This document shows positions 38,841-46,109 of a stretch of 64,000 nucleotides of DNA, one piece after another. The DNA is from Lewinellaceae bacterium. Its GTDB lineage: Bacteria > Bacteroidota > Bacteroidia > Chitinophagales > Saprospiraceae. Each line of letters opens with the position of its first letter. Position 1 is the first letter of the stretch. The stretch covers positions 1,188,001 to 1,252,000 of the forward strand of contig JACJYR010000001.1 of assembly GCA_020636005.1 (NCBI GenBank), in the 5' to 3' direction. Position numbers and translations under genes: made by a program. The notes under the pieces were generated by a model. That model was not told where the DNA came from. It did not search any database and worked only from the letters and a program-made list of their open reading frames with translations.

Positions 38841-39158
38841 TCAGGCATGTGTCAGTTCAATTTCTTCGACGGACGCTACCACGTCCTGTTTCTCAACGCC
38901 GAGTACTTCCAGTTCCTCGTCAATATGCAGGTCGGTCCAGTTTTGGAGCACGAGGATTTTTCCGTCTGTGATATTAAAGTGGAAAACGCAATGGTGGGTC
39001 CATTCCTGGTTTTTGATGCCATAGCGGATGAGGCAATAGCGGCGATTTACGTCGTCAGCGATTATTTCGTAACGAATCGTAGGTGAGGCAGGCGGAATAG
39101 CGGCATAGTCCTGCAAAAACTGTTTTACCGCTTTTTGATAATTTGCTATTTTTCCCAT
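38841..39158 (-). CDS. xisI: XisI-like protein
   Basis: A 105-residue protein matching the fdxN-element excision controlling factor family (IRYEIIADDVNRRYCLIRYG, WTHHCVFHFNITDGKILVLQ, NWTDLHIDEELEVLGVEKQD). It overlaps the end of xisH by 13 bp. XisI was named from heterocyst DNA excision in Anabaena, but most copies occur far from such elements as small accessory pairs with XisH. A toxin-antitoxin-like or nuclease-control role is inferred from the context of VapBC and Uma2. Confidence 0.9.
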   Translation of the reverse strand: MGKIANYQKAVKQFLQDYAAIPPASPTIRYEIIADDVNRRYCLIRYGIKNQEWTHHCVFHFNITDGKILVLQNWTDLHIDEELEVLGVEKQDVVASVEEIELTHA

Positions 39159-39562
39159 TTCACAACGGTTGTGGATGATTTACTGTAAACAATGACGGAA
39201 ATCTCGTCCTCCTCAATAGCCATCCTATAAAATTCCTCACTCATGAAAAAGTTGAAAGTTTCTTCAGAAATCGCAAGGAATAATGCCCTTTCGGCATCTG
39301 TCTTTCGTAGCAATCTGCGGTAATTTCGGAACTGTCCCACTGCTTCGTGGAAGGCGCTGATGACCGACATGCGCCCGAAGGTTTTGATTTCCACCAAGAT
39401 TTTTTCCAAGCCTCTTTCGGCTGCCATTAGTTTTTCGGCACCAAGGTCTGCCACCAGTTCCACGTTCCCCATTTCCAGCCTGTAAGGGTCGTGTGTAATG
39501 TTCCATCCGTCTTTTTCCAGTGCTTCCCTGACAATGTCATGGTCTTTGTCCTTTCTGGGCAT
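39146..39562 (-). CDS. xisH: XisH-like endonuclease-fold protein
   Basis: A 138-residue protein starting MPRKDKDHDIVREALEKDGW at the ATG 39562; the frame is open into the adjacent repeat but that part is not conserved-looking. The segment NVELVADLGAEKL followed by EKILVEIKTFG gives the D...ExK pattern of the PD-(D/E)XK fold, to which XisH is usually assigned. Then come AFHEAVGQFRNYRRLL and an end SKSSTTVVKWEK. It forms an overlapping pair with XisI. Frame and motifs are intact, in contrast to vapC and tcmP. Confidence 0.9.
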   Translation of the reverse strand: MPRKDKDHDIVREALEKDGWNITHDPYRLEMGNVELVADLGAEKLMAAERGLEKILVEIKTFGRMSVISAFHEAVGQFRNYRRLLRKTDAERALFLAISEETFNFFMSEEFYRMAIEEDEISVIVYSKSSTTVVKWEK

Positions 39563-39607
39563 TAGGTTGATTTTTCTATTCAAAAGTACATGTTTCCCGC
39601 CAAAACC

Positions 39608-39756
39608 AAAAAGCCCCGCCAGGTCTGCAACCTGCCGGGGCTTTTCGTTCCGCTCAAAACAGCATTGCCTCACAATTCCGAGCTGTCGGCAGTGGGAATG
39701 ATTATGCCGGTGATAGTGGAAGATGGTAACATACTTTGCTTTTTTGCGGTGCGAAG
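39608..39756. repeat. Accessory-module repeat, copy 3
   Basis: The terminator hairpin is identical to copy 1 (aagccccgccaggtctgcaa then cctgccggggctttt). The second half is more diverged (cctcacaattccgagctgtc, gtgggaatgattatgccggt, ggaagatggtaacatacttt). It lies between xisH and the Uma2 gene. Confidence 0.9.
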
Positions 39757-39770
39757 AATAAAGGAAAAAT

Positions 39771-40382
39771 TTAACCCTCCCAATCCTCCCCCTGCAATTC
39801 AGGAACCTGCCTGTAAACTTTTGCCAACGGCAGGTCAAAACCTATGGACTTGAGATGAAGCGAGGCATCCAGCCCGTTCGCCGTGGTGATTTTCCAAAGG
39901 CTCTCTTCAGCGGATTGCAGGAAATGGCTCTCCACCATTGGGCGGTACTGGCTAATCATCACATACTCCTGAAAGGACGGCAAGGAACGGTACAGGTTGA
40001 ACTTGTTGCCCCGGTCATAGTCTTCCGTGCTTTCGGAGGCCACCTCAAAAACCAGCTTTGGGTTGAGAATGGTATCCTTGCGCCCCTTCCAGTATTCCAG
40101 TTTCTCGCAAACCATCAAGACGTCAGGATAAACAATGCTGTTGAAATGCTCTATGCGAAGTTTGGTGTCGCTATTCAGTACGACATAAGGAAGGTAGTTG
40201 TCAGCAACCCAACTGTTTAAAATTGTTATGATATTGACAGCAATCTTGTTGTGAGGGATGGTTCCGCCGGGCATGGTTTTGATTTTTCCGTTGTGGAATT
40301 CGTGTTTTTCCTCCGCTTTTTCCTCCAAAGCAAAATATTCTTCGAGGCTGTACCGCTTAGGACTTATTAAAGTGTCAACCAT
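39771..40382 (-). CDS. Uma2 family endonuclease-like protein
   Basis: A 203-residue protein of the Uma2/DUF820 family (restriction-endonuclease fold). Visible motifs: YSLEEYFALEEKAEEKHEFH near the start, the active-site-like VYPDVLMVCEKLEYW and LVFEVASESTEDYDRGNKF, and YRSLPSFQEYVMIS. The family is greatly expanded in cyanobacteria and some filamentous bacteria; its substrate is not established. It is the first module of the minus-strand series and lies directly next to repeat copy 3. The frame is intact. Confidence 0.9.
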   Translation of the reverse strand: MVDTLISPKRYSLEEYFALEEKAEEKHEFHNGKIKTMPGGTIPHNKIAVNIITILNSWVADNYLPYVVLNSDTKLRIEHFNSIVYPDVLMVCEKLEYWKGRKDTILNPKLVFEVASESTEDYDRGNKFNLYRSLPSFQEYVMISQYRPMVESHFLQSAEESLWKITTANGLDASLHLKSIGFDLPLAKVYRQVPELQGEDWEG

Positions 40383-40454
40383 GATTTTCGATTTTTAACA
40401 AAATTAATGCTTTTGTCCAATACCTGAAAGCCCGGGCAGGTTGGCCCACCTGCC

Positions 40455-40590
40455 TCATAGCTTCACTATCCTTACCGCTGTTCCATCAGATGCCTTCAAG
40501 AACCAAATCCCAGCCGCCAGCCCGCTCACGTCCACCACTGTCATTTTTTCGGTTAATACCAGCGACAGCGCCACCTGCCCTGTTACCGCC
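40455..40590 (-). pseudogene. Remnant of a T9SS sorting domain
   Basis: The minus strand reads VALSLVLTEKMTVVDVSGL, AAGIWFLKASDGTAVRIVKL and a stop at 40455, which is the end of a T9SS C-terminal domain. No upstream portion of such a protein precedes it; the sequence before it belongs to a different remnant on the plus strand. Confidence 0.6.
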
Positions 40591-40595
40591 GGGCA

Positions 40596-40745
40596 CACTA
40601 CGGCTGTGTGTTCAGCGTATGGGACCGCCTGTTCGGAACAGCTGGAAAGGCCGATGTGGAGCGCATCCGCTTCGGGCTGGACTGGATGCGGGAGCCGGGC
40701 AGCCAGACGGTGTGGAAGCTGCTGAAGTTGCCTTTTCGGAAATGA
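40596..40745 (+). pseudogene. Remnant of a sterol desaturase/fatty acid hydroxylase C-terminus
   Basis: The plus strand reads HYGCVFSVWDRLFGTAG, then ADVERIRFGLDWMREP and SQTVWKLLKLPFRK with a stop at 40743. The WDRLFGT motif after a HYG is typical of the C-terminal end of membrane sterol-desaturase-type di-iron proteins. Nothing of the rest of the gene is present, and the sequence joins directly to the T9SS remnant on the other strand. Confidence 0.55.
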
Positions 40746-40765
40746 CATGCACCCCAAAGAACCAT

Positions 40766-41209
40766 TTACCTTTTTCCCTGGAAAAAACGCTTCACCAACT
40801 CCCCGCACTCCGCCTGCATGATGCCCATCTCCACTTGTGTTTTCGGGTGTAAAAGTTCCTTTCCGTAGCGCATGAACCCCCGCTTTTCGTCGCTTGCCCC
40901 GAAGACCAGCCTGCCCAGTTGCGCCCAGGCCAGCGCCCCGGCGCACATGATGCAAGGTTCCAGGGTCACGTAGAGGGTGCATTCATCGAGGTATTTGCTG
41001 CCGAGCGAATTGGCGGCGGCGGTCAGCGCCAGCATCTCCGCATGGGCGGTCACGTCGGTGAGCAGTTCCGTCTGGTTGTGGGCGCGGGCAATGATGCGGT
41101 CGCGGCACACGACGACCGCCCCGACGGGGATTTCGTCATTTTCAAAAGCCAGGTGCGCCTCCTGGAGGGCTTGTTTCATAAAATGTTCGTCGCTAAAAAC
41201 TGTGAGCAT
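40766..41209 (-). CDS. tadA: tRNA-specific adenosine deaminase (TadA-type)
   Basis: A 147-residue zinc deaminase that should convert A34 to inosine in tRNA-Arg(ACG). The zinc and catalytic residues are intact: His56-Ala-Glu58 in TDVTAHAEMLAL and Pro-Cys86-x-x-Cys89 in LEPCIMCAGA. The opening FMKQALQEAHLAFENDEIPV is typical for TadA. A guanine or cytosine deaminase relative cannot be wholly excluded, but length and motifs favour TadA. It is the first plainly housekeeping gene after the accessory region and lies next to the remnant junction. It is divergent from the TauE-like exporter gene. Confidence 0.92.
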   Translation of the reverse strand: MLTVFSDEHFMKQALQEAHLAFENDEIPVGAVVVCRDRIIARAHNQTELLTDVTAHAEMLALTAAANSLGSKYLDECTLYVTLEPCIMCAGALAWAQLGRLVFGASDEKRGFMRYGKELLHPKTQVEMGIMQAECGELVKRFFQGKR

Positions 41210-41358
41210 AGGTTGAATAAGGAGTTGTGGGTGCCCAAAATAGGTTGATTGCGCAAATCCTGCATATGCTACCGGCCACTTTTGATTTCTTTAACTTTGG
41301 CCCTGCAAAAATCTTTCAACCTCCGGCGCAGGTTTTATGGCGCTGCTAAAATCTTTCG

Positions 41359-42111
41359 ATGCAATTTTTCCAGACATTCGGCCTCGACCAAAGCCAGTGG
41401 ATCATCCTGTTCATCACGGCGCTCACCATCGGCATGTCGAAGACGGGTGTGTTCGGCCTCAGCACGGTGATGTTTCCGGTGATGGCGGCGCTGTTCGGCG
41501 GCAAAATATCCGCCGGGGTGGTGCTGCCCATGCTCATCATGGCCGACCTTTTTGCAGTGGCCTACTACCGCCGCCATGCAGAGTGGAAGTACCTGGTAAA
41601 ACTGGTGCCCTGGGCGTTTGGAGGCATTTTGCTCGGCACTTTGTTGGGCAACCACATTGACGACCAGGGCTTCAAAGTGGTGATGGGCGTCATCATTCTC
41701 ATCAGCGTCGTTATCATGGTGTGGCGGGATGTGCGGCGGGTGACGGATATACCCGACTTTTGGTGGTTTTCGATGACAATGGGCGTGGCGGCAGGCTTCA
41801 CTTCGATGGTGGGCAATTTGGCGGGGTCGGTCACGGCGCTTTACCTGCTTTCCATGCGCTTGCCAAAAAACGGGTTTATCGGAACGGGTGCATGGTTTTT
41901 CCTATTGGTCAATTCACTCAAAGTCCCTTTCCATGTCTTCTCCTGGGAAACGATAACCCTGGGATCATTCCAACTAAATTTATTGATGTTCCCCGTCATC
42001 GCCATTGGCGCATTGCTGGGGGTAAAAATCACGGCATATTTGTCGGATGCTTTTTACCGGAAATTTGTGATCGGGGTGACGCTGCTGTCGGCGGGGCTGT
42101 TGTTTTGGTGA
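41359..42111 (+). CDS. TauE/SafE family membrane exporter
   Basis: A 250-residue polytopic membrane protein with about eight hydrophobic segments. Family features include an N-terminal repeat (GMSKTGVFGLSTVMFPVMAA) and an internal second half (GVAAGFTSMVGNLAGSVTAL). Members transport sulfite, sulfoacetate or related organosulfur anions, but the substrate here is not identifiable. A terminator-like hairpin follows at 42156-42189. Confidence 0.88.
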   Translation: MQFFQTFGLDQSQWIILFITALTIGMSKTGVFGLSTVMFPVMAALFGGKISAGVVLPMLIMADLFAVAYYRRHAEWKYLVKLVPWAFGGILLGTLLGNHIDDQGFKVVMGVIILISVVIMVWRDVRRVTDIPDFWWFSMTMGVAAGFTSMVGNLAGSVTALYLLSMRLPKNGFIGTGAWFFLLVNSLKVPFHVFSWETITLGSFQLNLLMFPVIAIGALLGVKITAYLSDAFYRKFVIGVTLLSAGLLFW

Positions 42112-42143
42112 GCAACTGTTTTAAGACATAAATGCCAGGTTTA

Positions 42144-42215
42144 GGATCGAAGGAAAAATAATCCCGATGTGAAATCGGGATTATTTTTAAAAAACCCTTA
42201 CAGTACTGGGGTTTC
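42144..42215. repeat. Inverted flanking repeat, copy A, with terminator hairpin
   Basis: This 72-bp sequence is the reverse complement, with few mismatches, of 43290-43362. It contains the hairpin aataatcccgat ... atcgggattatt followed by TTTT (42158-42189), suited to end the exporter transcript. The rest of the gap 42216-42487 shows no gene. Confidence 0.85.
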
Positions 42216-42487
42216 AACATCAAAATAGCGAGGTTATTTTTTCATCGTTACTTAAGGAAGGACTTTTAGAGAGGGGGGAGGTTTTAAAACAGTTGTTACT
42301 GAGATTTCCATTCTTTTTCATTGATAATTATGTGGCGTTCGTTCCGATAATATCCCCCATTGATAATTTCGTTGGCAAAACTGCCGTGATCGTTGAATTC
42401 TTTTTCCCAACCTGCTAAACCTGCCGACCTTTGCTCCGTCAAACAAGTCAAACTGACAAATTTTAAAAACCTTTAAAATTGAAAATC

Positions 42488-43189
42488 ATGAAATCCAAGG
42501 TAAAAATCATCCTATCTGTTTTCATCCTTGTGTTGGGCTTCGTTTCCATGCAAGCGCAAAAAGGCCAGGGCAGGCAACAAGACCCGGTACAAAGGGCCGA
42601 AAAACAAACCGCTATGCTGACGGAAAAGCTATCGCTTACCCCCGAACAGGCCGCCAAGGTGAAGGAAATCAACCTGAGGTACGCTGAAAAACAGCAGGCC
42701 ATGAAGGGCCAGGCAGCAGATGGCGGTGGCGAAAAGAACAAAGCTGCATTCCAGCAAATGCACAAGGACAGGCAGGCCGAAATCAACGAAGTGCTGAACA
42801 AGGATCAGCAGGCTCAGTTTGAAAAGCTACAGTCCGAACGCAAAGACCGCCGCAGCGATGGCCGCAAAGCCGGCTTCAACGGCGACCCGGAAAAGCAGGC
42901 TGAACAAATGACGCAGCACATGACGGAAAACCTCTCCCTCACGCCCGATCAAGTTGCCAGCGTGAAAGCCATCAACCTCGATTTTGCAAAAAAAATGCAA
43001 ACCATACGAGGTGAAAAGAAGGAAGGCGAAAAGCCAGACAGGAGTGCCATGAAAAGCCTACACGAAGACCATAAAGCCGCCCTTGAAAAAGTGCTGACCA
43101 AAGAGCAAATTGAAAAAATGGGGCAAATGAAAAAGGAGCGGAAGCACGACGGGAAAGGTAAAATGAAGGGGCAGAGCAAGGGCATGTAA
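42488..43189 (+). CDS. Spy-like (DUF4890-type) periplasmic protein with duplicated domain
   Basis: A 233-residue protein. Signal peptide MKSKVKIILSVFILVLGFVS is followed by DPVQRAEKQTAMLTEKLSLT and then the first helical domain; a second, homologous domain starts near residue 140 (EKQAEQMTQHMTENLSLTPD). The two halves share LSLTPxQ...VKxINLxxAxK. It is a longer paralogue of the protein at 6284-6688. A TTG three codons earlier is possible but ATG 42488 is preferred. It is highly charged and helical and may act as a periplasmic chaperone or metal-responsive protein by analogy to Spy/CpxP; direct evidence is lacking. It is flanked by inverted copies of a 72-bp repeat. Confidence 0.82.
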   Translation: MKSKVKIILSVFILVLGFVSMQAQKGQGRQQDPVQRAEKQTAMLTEKLSLTPEQAAKVKEINLRYAEKQQAMKGQAADGGGEKNKAAFQQMHKDRQAEINEVLNKDQQAQFEKLQSERKDRRSDGRKAGFNGDPEKQAEQMTQHMTENLSLTPDQVASVKAINLDFAKKMQTIRGEKKEGEKPDRSAMKSLHEDHKAALEKVLTKEQIEKMGQMKKERKHDGKGKMKGQSKGM

Positions 43190-43214
43190 ACTTAAGATCC
43201 CCCATTCTAAACTA

Positions 43215-43253
43215 ACGGGGCAGGCTCACCAGCTTGCCCCGTCTTCTATTTTA
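43215..43253 (+). terminator. Terminator-like hairpin after the Spy-like gene
   Basis: acggggcaggct (43215-43226) pairs with agcttgccccgt (43231-43242, one mismatch) and is followed by the T-rich cttctatttta. It lies 26 bp after the stop codon. Confidence 0.6.
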
Positions 43254-43289
43254 GTAACGATAAAAAAATAACTTCACCATTTTGATTAT

Positions 43290-43362
43290 GAAAACCCAGT
43301 GCTGGAAGGGTTTTTTTAAAATAATCCCGATTCCGCATCGGGATTATTTTTCCTTCGATCCT
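43290..43362. repeat. Inverted flanking repeat, copy B, with terminator hairpin
   Basis: Reverse complement of copy A (42144-42215). The hairpin ataatcccgat ... atcgggattat (about 43320-43348) ends in a T run. Together the copies bracket the Spy-like gene. Confidence 0.85.
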
Positions 43363-43410
43363 TACTTCTCGTCATTGGGTTTTGTGCAAAAGTTTGAAAA
43401 CGTGGGTTTT

Positions 43411-43665
43411 TTAAGGGTCTTCATAGCTATTATCAACGACCGGGGCGCTGGCCACATCGGGAAGAATAACGATGTTGGAACTTGCGGCGACCTGATGCAG
43501 AAATTGCCCAAATCGTTGTCAACTGCGCCCGTCCGGGTGATGTCGGTCGAATTGGTGCTGTTGATGGTTGTGGAAAGCAGATAGGTACAGGCGCCATCGG
43601 TGGCGGTGAAATGCAATGGGCCGCTGCTGCCAGGCACTACATTGGCGGACTTTTTGACCCTGAGT
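43411..43665 (-). pseudogene. Remnant of a large secreted protein gene
   Basis: The minus strand reads LRVKKSANVVPGSSGPLHFT, ATDGACTYLLSTTINSTNST and DITRTGAVDNDLGNF, then in another frame LHQVAASSNIVILPDVASAP and VVDNSYEDP before a stop at 43411. This looks like a piece of a repeat-containing secreted protein with one frameshift and no start. It ends just beside repeat copy B. Confidence 0.45.
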
Positions 43666-43680
43666 TCAAAAAGGATTGGA

Positions 43681-45786
43681 ATGAGCCAAGTTTTCACCTC
43701 CCTTAACGACAGGAAAATCTTTTTTGCCAAGGTAGGCTTGTACTGCCTCATAGCCCTGTGCTTCATTTTTACCATTTCAAATTCACTTTACCAGCGCTAC
43801 GAAGTCGGGTTGTACAATTTCATTTTTGGGGTGCTCTTTACCATTGTCCTGATGGTAAGGAAGAAAAGTTTTGACCTGACTGTTATCCTGACTGGGCTTA
43901 TTTGCCAGGCATTGTTTTTTGGCCATGCATATTTTGTCATTCCAGGCAAGTTTATGGAAGATGGGCTGGGGGTCATGATGGCCATTTTGCCTATATTTTC
44001 TTCGGGCCGCCGGATGTGGTTTTTTGCAGTGACCAATACCATTTTGTTTCACGTCGCTTTTTTCGCCGCTGGGTATGGGGACGTGTTTTATTTTAAATAC
44101 GTCTTCTATGTCGTTTTATTTATCATCATTTATACCATCACCAAGATTAATGAAAACCATGAAAAAGAATTGGTTGTCCAAAGGGATAAAATCAAAAGCG
44201 ACGCTGACCGCTTGAAAGAATTGGATGAGTTGAAAAACCGCTTTTTCGCCAATGTCTCGCATGAATTGAGGACGCCGCTGACGTTGGTTTTGTCGCCACT
44301 GGACAGCATTTTGAAAAGCGGTGAGTTGTCAGAGCGCAATCTTTCCTACCTGCAACTGGTGCAGCAGAATGCCCAAAACCTGCACAAACGAATCAATGAA
44401 TTGTTGGAACTTTCGAGGTTGGATGCGAACCATCTGGCTGTGAACCCCGTGCCGACGGATGTTTTTCAACTTGTCAGTAAAATCCTCGCCTTGCACGAAG
44501 GGGCCGCCGATTTAAAAGGCATTCAACTGAAATCTGAAAACGCCATTTCCGGCCCGGCCCAATTGCTGTTGGATGCTGAAAAGCTGGAAATGATTTTGTC
44601 GAACTACCTGAGCAATGCCATCAAGTTCACCCCTGAAAACGGCCTCATTTCTGTGACCGTTCAAAAGGAAAATGAGGAACTGCTAATCAGCGTAAAAGAT
44701 AACGGAATTGGCATCCCTGAAGCGGACATTGACAAAATTTTCGACCGTTTTTATCAGGTAAAAAATCAGGAATATACAGGTGGGACAGGTATCGGTTTGG
44801 CACTTTGCAAAGAGCTGGCGGAATTGCTGGGTGGCAGCGTTTGGGCTGAAAGTGCTGTGGGCGAAGGGAGCGCCTTTCACCTGAAACTGCCATTTGTTGA
44901 AAGCAGCATGGAGCCTGTGAAGCTGACCAGCATTGAGCGCCCATTTTTAGACCCAACAAGCGTCAATACCGTACACCAGTCAAATTTGCTCACTGTCTTA
45001 ATTGTAGAGGACAACCATGATTTAAGGAAATACATGACGCTCCTTTTGTCCGAAAAATACAATGTCATAACGGCTGAAAATGGGAAGGTTGCGTTGACGT
45101 GTTTGGGGAAATTGTCCCCACTGCCATCGGCCATTATTTCCGACATCATGATGCCCGAAATGGACGGCATGGAATTGCTCCATATTTTAAAAAATAATGA
45201 TGCCTTCCGGCAAATTCCCGTCATCATGCTGACGGCACAAATTGCATCGGGGGTAAAAATTGATGCCCTGCGCATCGGTGTGGATGATTATTTGACCAAG
45301 CCTTTTAACGAGCTGGAACTGGTCACGAGGGTCGGCAATTTGATTTCGAACTATCAAAACAGGACTGCCCCATTGGCTGTGGAAATGGGGGAAATCGAGG
45401 AAAACACGCCACCTGCCCCAGGCATTTCGCAGGCGGATTTGAAATGGCTGGAAAAGGTCGAGCAAATTGTTGTCGAAAACATCGCCAACCCGAATCATAC
45501 ACTCAATGAAGTAGCGCCGCTCGTCAACATGTCGTACAACGGCTTTCAACAAAAAATCAAAAAAATAACGGGGCTGACGCCGAAACAATACCAGCGCTCC
45601 ATCAAGCTCAACAAGGCCCGGCTTCTGTTAAAAAGCGGCGAAGTCGAGACCGTCTCGGAGGTCTTGTACCAGTTGGGCTTCGACAACCATTATTATTTTT
45701 CTAAAATCTACCAACAGGAGTTTGGCATCATGCCAACGGAGGAACTGAAGAAAAACGCCATCTATCCTTTATCTAGTGATGTATAG
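43681..45786 (+). CDS. Hybrid histidine kinase with receiver and AraC-type DNA-binding domain
   Basis: A 701-residue one-piece two-component system. The ATG at 43681 is used because it precedes the membrane region (about six helices, residues 15-165); the longer frame from 43600 overlaps a remnant gene. A short coiled linker leads to HisKA (phospho-His in NVSHELRTPLTLV), HATPase (NYLSNAIKFTPENG, DNGIGIPEAD, GTGIGLALCKEL), a receiver domain (acceptor Asp in IISDIMMPEMDG) and a C-terminal AraC helix-turn-helix (LNEVAPLVNMSYNGFQQKIK, VLYQLGFDNHYYFSKIYQQE). Unlike typical polysaccharide hybrid sensors it has no periplasmic propeller. Targets may be the surface-protein genes downstream, but nothing shows this directly. 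Confidence 0.92.
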   Translation: MSQVFTSLNDRKIFFAKVGLYCLIALCFIFTISNSLYQRYEVGLYNFIFGVLFTIVLMVRKKSFDLTVILTGLICQALFFGHAYFVIPGKFMEDGLGVMMAILPIFSSGRRMWFFAVTNTILFHVAFFAAGYGDVFYFKYVFYVVLFIIIYTITKINENHEKELVVQRDKIKSDADRLKELDELKNRFFANVSHELRTPLTLVLSPLDSILKSGELSERNLSYLQLVQQNAQNLHKRINELLELSRLDANHLAVNPVPTDVFQLVSKILALHEGAADLKGIQLKSENAISGPAQLLLDAEKLEMILSNYLSNAIKFTPENGLISVTVQKENEELLISVKDNGIGIPEADIDKIFDRFYQVKNQEYTGGTGIGLALCKELAELLGGSVWAESAVGEGSAFHLKLPFVESSMEPVKLTSIERPFLDPTSVNTVHQSNLLTVLIVEDNHDLRKYMTLLLSEKYNVITAENGKVALTCLGKLSPLPSAIISDIMMPEMDGMELLHILKNNDAFRQIPVIMLTAQIASGVKIDALRIGVDDYLTKPFNELELVTRVGNLISNYQNRTAPLAVEMGEIEENTPPAPGISQADLKWLEKVEQIVVENIANPNHTLNEVAPLVNMSYNGFQQKIKKITGLTPKQYQRSIKLNKARLLLKSGEVETVSEVLYQLGFDNHYYFSKIYQQEFGIMPTEELKKNAIYPLSSDV

Positions 45787-45827
45787 TGAATTGCCCAAGT
45801 TTACTCCACTCAAAACGAAAAATTTGA

Positions 45828-45911
45828 TTTTTGAAACACATAGGCACATAGAACATTCCGCCTTTGGCGGACAAAAAACTATGTGTCCTATGTGCCTATG
45901 TGTTTCAAAAA
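45828..45911. repeat. Intergenic palindrome with inner hairpin
   Basis: tttttgaaacacataggcac-ata (45828-45850) is exactly mirrored at 45889-45911, with a small inner hairpin ccgcctttggcgg. Further on, aaaatcacattt (45998-46009) is mirrored by aaatgtgatttt (46020-46031), close to the next gene and possibly an operator. No gene lies in 45787-46109. Confidence 0.85.
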
Positions 45912-46109
45912 AAACAAGCTATGCTTGTACAATTTGTTATACACACCACGGTAAGCCAACCTGTTGAAAACCACATTTTTTACTGTAAATTCTATTGAAA
46001 ATCACATTTTCTGCTAACGAAATGTGATTTTGGAGCAAAGTAGTTGCCCAAATTTTGCCGTGTCAGCCACTTAAGCTGAACAACTTTTTTAAAAGCTTAA
46101 GACGGTAAA

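Noticed and set aside
37877..39756. True integron attC sites
   Set aside because: The repeats lack paired R/L core boxes of the GTTRRRY type and no tyrosine integrase is in the window. Kept as a cassette-like repeat only.
40423..40455. Fourth copy of the accessory-module repeat
   Set aside because: Only a short ggcaggt...acctgcc hairpin is similar; the rest of the repeat is missing.
45776..45967. 63-codon frame at the end of the hybrid kinase
   Set aside because: It reads through the palindrome 45828-45911 and overlaps the kinase stop; coding is unlikely.
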